A stretch of 40,831 nt of DNA from Actinomadura darangshiensis (GTDB lineage: Bacteria; Actinomycetota; Actinomycetes; Streptosporangiales; Streptosporangiaceae). Positions 33,576 through 40,831 of this stretch are shown here, piece by piece. Numbering within the stretch: the first letter of the stretch is position 1; each line of letters opens with the position of its first letter. The notes below the pieces were generated by a model. It saw only the letters and a list, made by a program, of their open reading frames with translations. It was not told the DNA's origin and did no database searches. The DNA lies in NCBI RefSeq assembly GCF_004349235.1, contig NZ_SMKY01000050.1:1-40831 (forward strand), read 5' to 3'. The position numbers were made by a program, and so were the translations under genes.

Positions 33576-34076
33576 ATGAGAGCGAGCGAGTCGTTGCCCC
33601 CGTCCTTCGTTCTGCCCGCGGCGCCGATGCGGCATGACGACACGGCAGGCGAACGCGTTTCAGGCGGGGCACGGATCAGTCTTCGGCGCACGGACGTCGT
33701 CCGCGGTGCCGGGTCGGCGGCGATGCTGATAGCGCTCGCCGGGGAGATCGACGCCTCCAACAGCGGCTGGCTGACCGCCCAGCTCACCACGACGATCACC
33801 GGCGTCTCCGCCGGCAACGCCGCCGCGGGATACGACCGGGGTGAGTTGAGCGGCGTGATCCTGGATCTCACCGGCATCAGGTTCTGCGACGCCAGCGGCA
33901 TCGCCGCCCTGGTCAAGGCATTCAGGCACGCCCAGGACCGGCGCCTGGGCCTGGAGTTGACCGGCGCCCACGGCCGCGTTGCCCGCGTCCTCCAGATCAC
34001 CAAGGTCGATGAGGCTCTCACCCTTCATCCACGGCTCGAAGGCGCGTTGGCGGCGTTGACCGCCCCACGGAAATAG
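33576..34076 (+). CDS. STAS-domain anti-anti-sigma factor-like protein
   Basis: A 166-residue protein with a disordered N-terminus (about 1-35) and a STAS domain (about 36-160). The phosphorylation motif is FCDASGIAAL with Ser107 as the expected site; LIALAGEIDASNSGWL and SGVILDLTGIRF are the family strands. An insert of about 12 residues (TGVSAGNAAAGYD) precedes the central strand. ATG 33576 has AAGGGG 6 bases upstream. In partner switching, the dephosphorylated form binds an anti-sigma kinase and frees a sigma factor; the PAS-GAF-PP2C protein encoded just before is the natural activator. Confidence 0.92.
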   Translation: MRASESLPPSFVLPAAPMRHDDTAGERVSGGARISLRRTDVVRGAGSAAMLIALAGEIDASNSGWLTAQLTTTITGVSAGNAAAGYDRGELSGVILDLTGIRFCDASGIAALVKAFRHAQDRRLGLELTGAHGRVARVLQITKVDEALTLHPRLEGALAALTAPRK

Positions 34077-34373
34077 GCCCCCGCGCGGGCGGCGTCACCG
34101 TGCCGACGGACGCCCTGAAACAATGAGCATAGGAAAGGGCAATCGAATTTTACGTCATGCCCCGGTACTATCGGAAATTTACGAGCATAATGTAGATATG
34201 CGGTAAACGATGACATCCGCTCTTTCGGAGCGGCCTTCCCGGTTCATCTCGGAAAATCGGGTTTCTTTCCCAGGTTTTTGTTCGACCACCCGAGATGGCG
34301 CCCCTGGCGGCTTGTCCCGACCGACAACACACCCCGGGCCCGCCATCAGCGGACCCTGGTGAAAGGGATTCAG
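34077..34373. other. AT-rich intergenic region upstream of the DUF5994 gene
   Basis: About 300 bases, poorer in GC than all neighbours (especially 34125-34280), with no supported gene. A small hairpin CCGCTC-TTTCG-GAGCGG is at 34217-34233. It probably holds the promoter of the DUF5994 gene, possibly one for an alternative sigma factor, but I cannot assign -35/-10 elements with confidence. Confidence 0.5.
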
Positions 34374-34907
34374 ATGCGAACCACTGCTGAACGACGAACG
34401 ACCATCGGTTTCTCGCCGTCTATGACTCCCCGGCTTGCGCTGCGGTCATCGGCCCCGGCCGGCCGCAGCGGCCCGAGGCAGGACGGCTCGGGCCGCACAC
34501 TGCTGGACGGCGGCTGGTGGCCTCGCTCGGCCGATCCGGCCGTCGAACTGCCCGGGCTGGTTCTGGCCTTGCAGGCCCACGGTCCACCGGACGACCACCG
34601 GCCCATCGCCCACATCCTGCTGCGGACGGCCGACTGGGACACCCACCCCCGCCGGCTACGCGTCGACGCCGCCCATGAAACCCGGGAGGTCCGGCTCAGC
34701 TGGTTCGACAACCTCCCCGCCGGGCAGCTCACCGCGATCTACGCCGACGGCCGCCGTATCGACCTGCTCACGATCCCGGCGTCCACTGATGACGCGACGG
34801 CCCGAGCGGTCCTGGGAACGGTCGCCCAGCCCGCCACCGGCCTGCTCGCCGCGCCGGCCGCCCCGCACGACCCGGCCTGGACCGAGCCGGCGGCGCAGAA
34901 CGTCTAA
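34374..34907 (+). CDS. DUF5994 family protein
   Basis: A 177-residue protein with the DUF5994 pattern: TPRLALR, DGGWWPRSADPAVELPGLVL (DG.WWPRS...ELP is the hallmark), ADWDTHPRRLRVDA, VRLSWFDNLPAGQLTAIYAD and LTIPASTDDATA. The function is unknown; in streptomycetes these genes often lie near STAS and other stress/partner-switch genes, as here. ATG 34374 has AAAGGG a few bases upstream. The first 20 residues and the Pro/Ala-rich tail look disordered. Confidence 0.88.
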   Translation: MRTTAERRTTIGFSPSMTPRLALRSSAPAGRSGPRQDGSGRTLLDGGWWPRSADPAVELPGLVLALQAHGPPDDHRPIAHILLRTADWDTHPRRLRVDAAHETREVRLSWFDNLPAGQLTAIYADGRRIDLLTIPASTDDATARAVLGTVAQPATGLLAAPAAPHDPAWTEPAAQNV

Positions 34908-35032
34908 GAATGGAGGGTGGACGGCTGCGCGAAAGCCCGGCAGCACGCTGAACCGCATCCGGGACGAACTCGACCTGCTCAACAATGAGCTTCTGGCGGT
35001 CTCCCCTTGTCCATCGATGCTCAAGGAGTCTG

Positions 35033-35434
35033 ATGTCGCAGAAGCCGAGCGTGCTGTTCGTGTGCGTGCACAATGCCGGCCGTTCGCAGATGGCCGCCGC
35101 CTACCTCACTCATTTGGCGGGGGAGAGGGTGGAGGTGCGGTCGGCCGGTTCGGCGCCCGCCGATGCGGTGAATCCGGCCGTGGTCGAGGCGATGGCCGAG
35201 GAGGGCATCGACGTCTCGGCCGAAGTCCCCAAGGTGCTCACGGTCGACGCGGTGCAGGCGTCCGACGTGGTGATCACGATGGGCTGCGGCGACACCTGCC
35301 CGGTCTTCCCGGGCAAGCGGTATCTGGACTGGACGCTGGACGATCCGGCGGGGCAGGGCGTGGCGGCGGTGCGCCCGATCCGCGACGAGATCCGCAAACG
35401 TATCGAGGGCCTGATCGCCGAACTTCTGCGCTGA
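35033..35434 (+). CDS. arsC: Arsenate reductase, thioredoxin-coupled LMW-phosphatase type
   Basis: A 133-residue low-molecular-weight phosphatase-fold ArsC. The P-loop cysteine is in FVCVHNAGRSQMA (CxxNxxRS), and MGCGDTCPVFPG supplies the two resolving cysteines of the thioredoxin-dependent ArsC group; DWTLDDPAGQ provides the general acid Asp. It reduces arsenate to arsenite. ATG 35033 follows AAGGAG at good distance. It is convergent with the arsR pair, and the antisense reading of the broken ArsR continues across it without meaning. Confidence 0.93.
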   Translation: MSQKPSVLFVCVHNAGRSQMAAAYLTHLAGERVEVRSAGSAPADAVNPAVVEAMAEEGIDVSAEVPKVLTVDAVQASDVVITMGCGDTCPVFPGKRYLDWTLDDPAGQGVAAVRPIRDEIRKRIEGLIAELLR

Positions 35435-35439
35435 CTTCC

Positions 35440-35742
35440 AGAGACGCGGCCGGGCTACGTTCCCGCCTCGTCCGATCCCGGTGGCGGGCAGCAGGTATTG
35501 GCGTAGCTCGGTGAGCGAGCGGTCGACGGCGGCGGAGTCGATGCGGTAGTAGACCTGCTTGCCGTCCCGGCGCGAGGTGAGAAGCCCACCCCGGGCGGAG
35601 CAGGGCGAGTTGCTGTGAGGCGTTGGACTGGCCCACGCCGAGGCGCTGGGCGACGGTGAGTTCGATGCCTCCGGCGAACAGTTCGAGCATCTGCTGCCGC
35701 TGCTCACTGGCCAGCGCCCGCAGGAACTCGGCCGCTGGACTC
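35440..35742 (-). pseudogene. Second ArsR-family regulator, frameshifted
   Basis: Two minus-strand frames together make an ArsR protein. The first reads LSPAAEFLRALASEQRQQML and ELFAGGIELTVAQRLGVGQS then NASQQLALLR; the second continues RGGLLTSRRDGKQVYYRIDS and AVDRSLTELRQYLLPA. The switch is in the GC run near 35590-35597, where removing one base would restore LLRRGGLLTSRR, the normal recognition-helix-to-wing sequence. The start, probably CTG or TTG-like, overlaps the stop of the intact arsR gene, implying former coupling. No stop codon follows at the expected C-terminus either. A sequencing error is possible. The left boundary is approximate. Confidence 0.7.
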
Positions 35743-36109
35743 AGGCCGGTGCCAGGGCGGGGAGGGCGAACAGGCCCGACAGGCGGGTCAGCCGCTCCGG
35801 CACTACGCGGTAGTACACCCAGGTGCCGCGCCGCTCACCATCGATCAGGCCGGTCTGGCGCAGCACTTTCAGGTGGTGGGAGATCGTCGGCCCGGTCAGC
35901 TCGAACGCGCCCGTCAGGTCGCACACGCAGGCCTCGCCGCCGTCCGCCGAGGCGATCATGTTCAGCAGGCGCAACCGCACCGGATCCGACAGCGCCTTGA
36001 ACACCTTCGCCAGCTCGGACGCCTCTGACTCGTCCAATGCCGGGCCGCTCAGAGGTGCGCAGCAGGTGCCCGTGGCGGACACGTCGTCGAGCTCCATCAC
36101 CTTAGACAT
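35741..36109 (-). CDS. arsR: ArsR-family arsenic-responsive repressor (CgArsR-like)
   Basis: A 122-residue ArsR/SmtB winged-helix repressor. Recognition helix region LTGPTISHHLKVLRQTGLID and wing RRGTWVYYRVVPE are clear. Cys16-Cys17 in the N-terminal extension and Cys61 (with Cys63) in EACVCDL match the arrangement of Corynebacterium glutamicum ArsR, where an N-terminal CC pair and one later cysteine bind arsenite, rather than the E. coli type. ATG 36109 lies inside one of two matching inverted repeats, consistent with autorepression, and the mRNA may be leaderless. It is divergent from the flavoprotein-MFS operon. Confidence 0.92.
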   Translation of the reverse strand: MSKVMELDDVSATGTCCAPLSGPALDESEASELAKVFKALSDPVRLRLLNMIASADGGEACVCDLTGAFELTGPTISHHLKVLRQTGLIDGERRGTWVYYRVVPERLTRLSGLFALPALAPA

Positions 36110-36117
36110 GCATCTAA
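36102..36117. promoter_or_regulatory. ArsR operator 1 over the arsR start codon
   Basis: TTAGACATGCATCTAA, arms TTAGA and TCTAA around 6 bases, covers the arsR start codon (36107-36109). It has the same sequence plan as operator 2, TTAGACANGNATCTAA, 56 bases away. Two copies of a 16-base symmetric site between divergent ars genes strongly suggest ArsR binding. Confidence 0.7.
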
Positions 36118-36118
36118 T

Positions 36119-36148
36119 TTGACATCCATCTATCCAGCAAGGCAAACT
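36119..36148 (+). promoter_or_regulatory. Possible promoter of the flavoprotein-MFS operon
   Basis: A consensus -35 TTGACA (36119-36124) is followed after 18 bases by a weak -10 CAAACT (36143-36148). The expected transcription start lies at about 36155-36158, at the edge of ArsR operator 2. The -35 is convincing, the -10 is poor. Confidence 0.35.
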
Positions 36149-36157
36149 GGCGCCTGC

Positions 36158-36173
36158 TTAGACAAGTATCTAA
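36158..36173. promoter_or_regulatory. ArsR operator 2 upstream of the flavoprotein gene
   Basis: TTAGACAAGTATCTAA repeats the plan of operator 1 (arms TTAGA and TCTAA, 6-base spacer starting CA). It lies about 90 bases upstream of the flavoprotein GTG, where it would control the plus-strand transcript. Confidence 0.7.
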
Positions 36174-36264
36174 GTAAGGACCGCGTCACCACCGCCGCCT
36201 ACCGCGCTCGCCTCTGATCGCCTCACGTGAGGCAGGATTCGTTACGAGCCACCGAGGAGCCATC

Positions 36265-37905
36265 GTGAACGACAACACCGGACACCAGGCCACCGCCGGC
36301 GAGGGAAGCTGCTGTGGTGTCGGGGCCTGCTGCACCGATGCCGAGCGGGCCGTGAATCCCGAGAAGACGGTCCAAGAGGCCAAGGCCGACGCCGGTTGCG
36401 GCTGCGTCGCCGACGGCCGGCAGGACGGACTGCCGGTCGTGGTGATCGGTGCCGGACCCGTCGGGCTGGCCGCGGCCGCGCAGTTGGCCGGACGCGACCA
36501 GGACTTCCTCGTCCTGGAGGCCGGGGAAAAGGTCGGCGCGGCGATGGCCGAGTGGGGGCACGTCCGGTTGTTCTCGCCCTGGCGGTACGACACCGACGCC
36601 GCCGCCCGGCGCCTGCTGGAGCCGACCGGCTGGCGCCTGCCCGACGCCGAGACGCTGCCGACCGGTGCCGAACTGGTGCGCGACTACCTCGCTCCGCTGG
36701 CGAAGGTGCCCGCGCTGGCCGGACGGATCCGTACCGGCACCCGTGTGGTGGCCGTCGCCCGCCAGGGGATGGACGTCACCCGGACGGCCGGTCGTGAGGA
36801 GCGTCCGCTGCTGGTCCGCGCGGTCGCCCGGGACGGAGCCGTCCACGACATCACCGCCCGCGCGGTCATCGACGCCTCCGGCACCTGGGGCCGCGGCAAC
36901 CCGCTGGGCCATTCCGGCCTCCCCGCACCCGGCGAGCAGGACGCCGCGCCGTATCTGACCGGGCCGCTGCCCGACGTCCTGGGCCGCGACCGGGACCGCT
37001 TCACCGGCCGCCACACCCTGGTCGTCGGCATGGGCCACTCGGCCGCAAACACATTGCTCGCCCTGGCCGAACTCGCCAGGACCGAACCCGGCACCAGCAT
37101 CACCTGGGCGGTGCGCGGGGCATCGGTGGCGCGGCTGTACGGCGGCGGCGACGCCGACGGCCTCCCCGCGCGCGGTGCCCTGGGCACCCGCCTCAAGCAG
37201 GCGGTGGACAACGGCGAGATCGACCTGGTCCGCGGCTTCACCATCACCGGCTTCCGCACCCCCGAAGGCGGCCCCGCGGCCGGCCCCGTCCAGGTCACCG
37301 GCCAGACCCCGGACGGCGCACGCACACTCCCGGCGGACGCCGTCGTCGCGGCCACCGGATTCCGCCCCGACCTGGACATGCTGCGCGAGGTCCGCGTCGA
37401 CCTCGACCCCGCCACCGAGGCCCCGGCCAAGCTCGCCCCGATGATCGACCCCAACTTCCACAGTTGCGGGACCGTCCCGCCGCACGGCGAACGCGACCTC
37501 GCCCACCCCGAGACCGGCTTCTACCTTGTCGGCATGAAGAGCTACGGCCGCGCGCCCACGTTCCTCATGGCCACCGGGTACGAGCAGGTCCGCTCCGTCG
37601 TCGCCGCGCTCGCCGGAGACCGCGAAGCCGCCGACGCCGTCCAGCTCGACCTCCCCGAGACCGGCGTCTGCTCCACCAGCCTGGTCACCGAAGACCTCCT
37701 GCCCGGCACCACGGGACAGGACGGCGGCTGCGGGACGTCCTGCTCCACCGAACCGGCCACCGCCGGCGAGCCCGCGAGCGCCTCGTGCTGCGGCCCCTCG
37801 GCCCCCGAGCCGATCAGCATCGGGCTCGGCGCCCCGGCGGGACTGGGCTTCGCGACCGGAAGCGTCCACGGCTACTCCGGCGAGGCCGAACGCGACGATG
37901 CCTGA
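36265..37905 (+). CDS. FAD/NAD(P)-dependent flavoprotein (ArsO-like) with Cys-rich N- and C-terminal tails
   Basis: A 546-residue flavoprotein of the FMO/thioredoxin-reductase-like class found in arsenic islands. FAD motif GAGPVG (62-67) in VVVIGAGPVGLAAAAQLAGR, second dinucleotide motif VVGMGHSAANTLLALAEL, and VVAATGFRPDL near the end. The front has Cys16, 17, 22, 23, 45 and 47 (CCGVGACC, CGC) and the rear has Cys469, 489, 493, 508 and 509 (CGTSC, CC), well outside the catalytic core. Such tails suggest metal(loid) capture, which is inference. GTG 36265 has GAGGAG just upstream. The downstream MFS gene overlaps by 8 bases. ArsO-type proteins are linked to arsenic resistance, but the reaction is not settled. 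Confidence 0.88.
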   Translation: MNDNTGHQATAGEGSCCGVGACCTDAERAVNPEKTVQEAKADAGCGCVADGRQDGLPVVVIGAGPVGLAAAAQLAGRDQDFLVLEAGEKVGAAMAEWGHVRLFSPWRYDTDAAARRLLEPTGWRLPDAETLPTGAELVRDYLAPLAKVPALAGRIRTGTRVVAVARQGMDVTRTAGREERPLLVRAVARDGAVHDITARAVIDASGTWGRGNPLGHSGLPAPGEQDAAPYLTGPLPDVLGRDRDRFTGRHTLVVGMGHSAANTLLALAELARTEPGTSITWAVRGASVARLYGGGDADGLPARGALGTRLKQAVDNGEIDLVRGFTITGFRTPEGGPAAGPVQVTGQTPDGARTLPADAVVAATGFRPDLDMLREVRVDLDPATEAPAKLAPMIDPNFHSCGTVPPHGERDLAHPETGFYLVGMKSYGRAPTFLMATGYEQVRSVVAALAGDREAADAVQLDLPETGVCSTSLVTEDLLPGTTGQDGGCGTSCSTEPATAGEPASASCCGPSAPEPISIGLGAPAGLGFATGSVHGYSGEAERDDA

Positions 37906-39232
37906 CGCGGCCGACCCCGCCTCGCGCATCCGGGCACCGGCCGGCAGGGCCGCCGGTGCCCAGGGGCCGGCCCGGTACGTCTCGCGGGCCGCGGGCAGCC
38001 CGCTCGCGGCGCTGTGCGTCACCGAGATCACCAGCTGGGGTGTGCTGTACTACGCCTTCCCCGTCCTCGCCCCGGCCATCACCCATGACACCGGCTGGTC
38101 CACCTCGGCCATCATGGCCGGATTCTCCGCCGCCCTGATCGTCGCGGCGCTGGGCGGCATCCCGGTCGGCCGGGCACTGGACCGGCGCGGCCCCCGGGCC
38201 CTGATGACCGGCGGCTCGGTGCTGGCCGTCCTGGCGATACTCGGCGTGGCCGCCGCCCCGAACCTGTGGTGCTTCACCGCCGCCTGGCTGCTGGCCGGCG
38301 TCGCGATGTCGGCCGTGCTCTACCAGCCCGCCTTCGCCGCACTCACCCGCTACTACGCGCCCCACCACCTCGGTGCCCTGACCACCGTCACCCTGGTCGC
38401 GGGGCTGGCCAGCACGGTCTTCGCACCGCTCACCGACGCCCTTTCGGCCCATCTGCCGTGGCGCGGCGTCTACGTGGTGCTGGCGGTGGTGCTGGCCGTC
38501 GTCACCGTCCCGCTCCACCTGTTCGCGCTGCGCCGTCCCTGGCCGTCACCCGAAGCCGTGATGGACGGACAACGTGGCCGGTCCCGCGATCGCGGCGCGA
38601 TGTCGGCCACGGTAAGGAGCCGGCCGTTCCTCCTGCTGGCCGCCGCGCTCACCCTGTCGGCGTTCGCCATGTTCGCCGTGACGATCAATCTCATCCCGCT
38701 GCTCATCTCCCGTGGAGCCGACGCCAGCATCGCGGCCTGGGCCCTCGGCCTCGGCGGCGTCGGCCAGGTCACCGGACGCCTGGGCTACCGTGCGCTCGCG
38801 CGCCGCACCAGTGTCCGGGTGCGCACCGTCTGGATCCTGGCGATGTCGGCCGCCACCACGGCCGCGCTCGCCACCATTCCCGGCCCCATCGCGCTGCTCA
38901 TCACCGTGGCCTTCCTCGCCGGAATGATGCGGGGGATCGGCACGCTCCTGCAGGCCACCGCCGTCTCCGACCGCTGGGGCACCGCCTCCTACGGCGCCCT
39001 GTCCGGGATCCTCGCCGCCCCCATCACCACCGCCACCGCGATCTCGCCCTTCGCCGGCGCAGCCCTGGCCGCCGCGCTCGGCGGATACCCCCACATGTTC
39101 CTGGTGCTGACCGCCGCCGCCGTATTCGCCGCCGTTCTCGCCGCCGGCACCGCACCGGGGCACGGCGGCGCCGGCAGGAACCGGGCCGCCGCATTGGAGG
39201 CACGCCCGGCACGGCACCGAGACCGGGAATGA
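37898..39232 (+). CDS. MFS transporter, probable arsenic-island exporter
   Basis: A 444-residue major facilitator protein with about 12 hydrophobic helices in two halves. The loop GIPVGRALDRRGPRALM after helix 2 is the MFS A-motif, and the basic central loop (MDGQRGRSRDRGAM) separates the halves. The ATG lies 8 bases inside the flavoprotein gene, so the two are translationally coupled and controlled by the ArsR operators. MFS proteins next to arsenic enzymes export arsenic species or derivatives; the cargo may be the product of the flavoprotein. The C-terminal tail is basic and disordered. Confidence 0.9.
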   Translation: MPDAADPASRIRAPAGRAAGAQGPARYVSRAAGSPLAALCVTEITSWGVLYYAFPVLAPAITHDTGWSTSAIMAGFSAALIVAALGGIPVGRALDRRGPRALMTGGSVLAVLAILGVAAAPNLWCFTAAWLLAGVAMSAVLYQPAFAALTRYYAPHHLGALTTVTLVAGLASTVFAPLTDALSAHLPWRGVYVVLAVVLAVVTVPLHLFALRRPWPSPEAVMDGQRGRSRDRGAMSATVRSRPFLLLAAALTLSAFAMFAVTINLIPLLISRGADASIAAWALGLGGVGQVTGRLGYRALARRTSVRVRTVWILAMSAATTAALATIPGPIALLITVAFLAGMMRGIGTLLQATAVSDRWGTASYGALSGILAAPITTATAISPFAGAALAAALGGYPHMFLVLTAAAVFAAVLAAGTAPGHGGAGRNRAAALEARPARHRDRE

Positions 39233-39269
39233 CGCCCTGGTAGTCGGAGGATTCGCCGTAAAAGATCAT

Positions 39270-39986
39270 TCAGGGCTTACCGGGGTGAGATCCTGCGTTG
39301 CCGTCTGCCGGGACTTCGGAGCCGGGCTGCGCGTCGATGCCCGCGATCAGCAGGTCGAGTACCTGGTCGAAGTACTCGTTGTCGGTGGCGAGGGCGTCGG
39401 ATTCCGATACCGCCGCGGCGCGGGCCTCTTCGTGCCTGTCCGTGTCGCTTTGGCGCATCTGGCGCATCGCGACGGCGATGGCGGCCGCGCCGAGGATCTG
39501 GTTGGAGAACGCCCGGATCGCGACGGCCTGGAACTCCTCGCTCTTGTTGCATTCGTGGAGCGCGGTGACGATTCGCCGTGACAGGGCGATCGCGTTCGGG
39601 CCGATCAGGGGCCGGGAGCCGGCGAACTCCGCCGCCCAGGCATGACCGGTCAGCGCCGCGTAGAACAGGCCGGCGGTCTGCTTGACGGCGGTGCGCCAGG
39701 GCACCTCTGGGCCCGGCAGCGCCGCTGCGGCCTCGGTCAGGATCTCGTCCACGGCCAGGTCCACCAGGTCTTCTCGGCGTTGGACGTACCAGTAGAGGCT
39801 GGTGGCGTGGACGCCGAGTTCGGCGGCGAGTTTGCGCATCGTCAGCGCGGGGGCGCCGTCGCGGTCCAGCAGCGCGATCGTGGCGGCGACGATGCGGTCG
39901 CGGCTGAGCGCGGGCTGGGAGCGCCGGCCGCGCGGCGGGCGGGTGAAGACGCTGTCGAAGTGCTGGTCAGGGTGCGAATCAGCCAT
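39270..39986 (-). CDS. TetR-family regulator (TetR_C, tetracycline-repressor-like)
   Basis: A 238-residue regulator. HTH domain about 30-75: SRDRIVAATIALLDRDGAPA, TMRKLAAELGVHATSLYWYV; the LYWYV...DLVDLAVDEIL stretch is typical of the TetR_C (tetracycline repressor-like) group. The C-terminal domain is helical. ATG 39986 is preferred over the earlier in-frame start at 40010. It is divergent from a CPBP protease gene; repeats of ACACTGTA lie 5 and 44 bases upstream of its start, so it probably controls itself and its neighbour. Confidence 0.9.
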   Translation of the reverse strand: MADSHPDQHFDSVFTRPPRGRRSQPALSRDRIVAATIALLDRDGAPALTMRKLAAELGVHATSLYWYVQRREDLVDLAVDEILTEAAAALPGPEVPWRTAVKQTAGLFYAALTGHAWAAEFAGSRPLIGPNAIALSRRIVTALHECNKSEEFQAVAIRAFSNQILGAAAIAVAMRQMRQSDTDRHEEARAAAVSESDALATDNEYFDQVLDLLIAGIDAQPGSEVPADGNAGSHPGKP

Positions 39987-40024
39987 GCCCGACACTGTAC
40001 TTGCTATCAAACGTTGTCGGATTC

Positions 40025-40043
40025 AATCCTACACTGTAGGTTT
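40025..40043. promoter_or_regulatory. Candidate TetR operator between tetR and CPBP genes
   Basis: CCTACA (40028-40033), C, TGTAGG (40035-40040) is a perfect palindrome extended by AA and TT at the outer positions. The core ACACTGTA recurs at 39992-39999, next to the tetR start codon. The symmetry and position fit a TetR dimer site controlling both genes. Confidence 0.55.
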
Positions 40044-40113
40044 GGCGTCGCAAGATCGCTTCCTCCGCTCCACCAGAGGACGCGGCCGCCACCTGACCAG
40101 AGGGAATCCCGGC

Positions 40114-40831
40114 ATGACCACCGCACCCGCACGCCCCGCCACCCCCGTCGGCTTCCGCGGCGACCTGACCCTGTTCACCGCCATCGCCTTCACCGTCAGC
40201 TGGGCCTCCTGGGCTGCGGCGATCGGGCTGAGCGGTTCGTCGAGCCCGCTGACGGGCGCGTTCCACATGTTCGGCGCCTTCGGCCCGCTGATCGGCGCCC
40301 TGGTGATCCGCATCCGCCGCGGCCGCAGCGGCAGGCCCGCTCCCGAGCACGCGGTCCGCTTCCGCCCCGCCGCCCTCGCCTGGGCCCCGCTGCTGCTCGT
40401 GGCGGCCTCCGGCATCGTGCTGGCCGCCGCCTTCATCGCCCACGCCGCCGGCGCTCCCGCCCCCAGCCTGGACGGCGCGATGGACATCATGGAGGACTTC
40501 GGCGGACCCGCGGCGTTCCTGGTCGGCCTGCTCATCGGAGGACCGCTGTCGGAAGAGCCCGGCTGGCGCGGCACCGCCTACCCCAGGATGCGCGCCACCC
40601 TGGGCCGCTTCCAGGTGTCCCTGATCCTCGGCGCCATCTGGGCCGTCTGGCACCTGCCGCTGTTCTTCATCGACGACACCGTCCAGAACGACCTCGGCGC
40701 GACCACCCCCAGCGGCGTGCTCTTCACCGTCAGCGCCATCCCCATGGCCATGCTCTGCTGCTACGCCTACGAGCGCGGCGGCATCCTGGCCTCCATCGCC
40801 GTGCACTTCGCCACCAACGCCACCATGGTCC
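40114..40831 (+). CDS. CPBP-family intramembrane metalloprotease (CAAX protease-like), cut by window edge
   Basis: From ATG 40114 the frame stays open for 239 codons to the right edge. It encodes several membrane helices and the CPBP (Abi) motifs in order: EEPGWRG (motif 1, EExxxR), WHLPLFF (motif 2) and HFATN (motif 3), which supply the Glu and His metal ligands. Related proteins process prenylated or peptide substrates in the membrane; in bacteria roles range from bacteriocin immunity to unknown. Only the last residues seem missing. It is divergent from the tetracycline-repressor-like TetR gene, which probably regulates it. Confidence 0.9.
   Translation, partial: MTTAPARPATPVGFRGDLTLFTAIAFTVSWASWAAAIGLSGSSSPLTGAFHMFGAFGPLIGALVIRIRRGRSGRPAPEHAVRFRPAALAWAPLLLVAASGIVLAAAFIAHAAGAPAPSLDGAMDIMEDFGGPAAFLVGLLIGGPLSEEPGWRGTAYPRMRATLGRFQVSLILGAIWAVWHLPLFFIDDTVQNDLGATTPSGVLFTVSAIPMAMLCCYAYERGGILASIAVHFATNATMV

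Noticed and set aside
34908..35032. Plus-strand frame reading PGSTLNRIRDELDLLNNELL between the DUF5994 and arsC genes
   Set aside because: Coding-like but no start or stop consistent with a gene; runs out of frame into arsC.

Overview
The window is high-GC DNA with overlapping start and stop codons, frequent GTG/TTG starts, a conservon (cvnABCD), an F420-type (Ddn-like) reductase, a Tat-exported enzyme and DUF5994/STAS/PP2C genes. This points to an actinomycete chromosome, most likely a Streptosporangiales/Actinomadura-like or streptomycete-like organism. That is inferred from gene content, not from a database match. No rRNA, tRNA, CRISPR array or prophage was seen. The only mobile-element trace is an IS200/IS605-type TnpB N-terminus cut by the left edge.

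1-11.5 kb (minus strand): a tightly packed nine-gene operon. In transcription order it encodes a dipeptide-type solute-binding lipoprotein, two permeases, an SDR, a NodB-fold deacetylase/imidase-like hydrolase, two oligopeptide-type ATPases, a cytoplasmic penicillin-acylase-family Ntn hydrolase and a GntR/FCD regulator. Most junctions are 4-base overlaps. A threonine-synthase-like PLP enzyme lies just upstream. Palindromes sharing the core TTRGATCYRA sit before the PLP gene and before the binding-protein gene and are candidate sites for the GntR protein. Together the genes look like an import-and-degrade pathway for an amide-containing small molecule.

11.5-21.3 kb: a stretch of gene remnants, then a membrane Ser/Thr kinase, a SnoaL-like protein behind a KstR-like operator, a small conserved-looking protein, an N5-(carboxyethyl)ornithine-synthase-like enzyme, a Tat-exported (alpha/alpha)-type carbohydrate enzyme behind a clear promoter with a LacI-type operator, and a permease/TIGR03943 pair.

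21.3-28.3 kb: a stand-alone acyl-CoA-dehydrogenase homologue with Asp where Glu is expected, a conservon with an added GAF gene, and a PAF-acetylhydrolase-like lipoprotein preceded at distance by a near-perfect 23-bp palindrome.

28.3-34.9 kb: an SDR divergent from a TetR-FAD monooxygenase-F420 reductase redox set, then a PAS-GAF-PP2C phosphatase and a STAS protein (partner switching) and a DUF5994 protein.

35-39.2 kb: an arsenic-type island. It has a thioredoxin-type ArsC, a CgArsR-like ArsR with a frameshifted second ArsR behind it, twin ArsR operators, a flavoprotein with Cys-rich tails, and an overlapping MFS exporter. The window ends with a TetR regulator divergent from a CPBP membrane protease that runs off the right edge.
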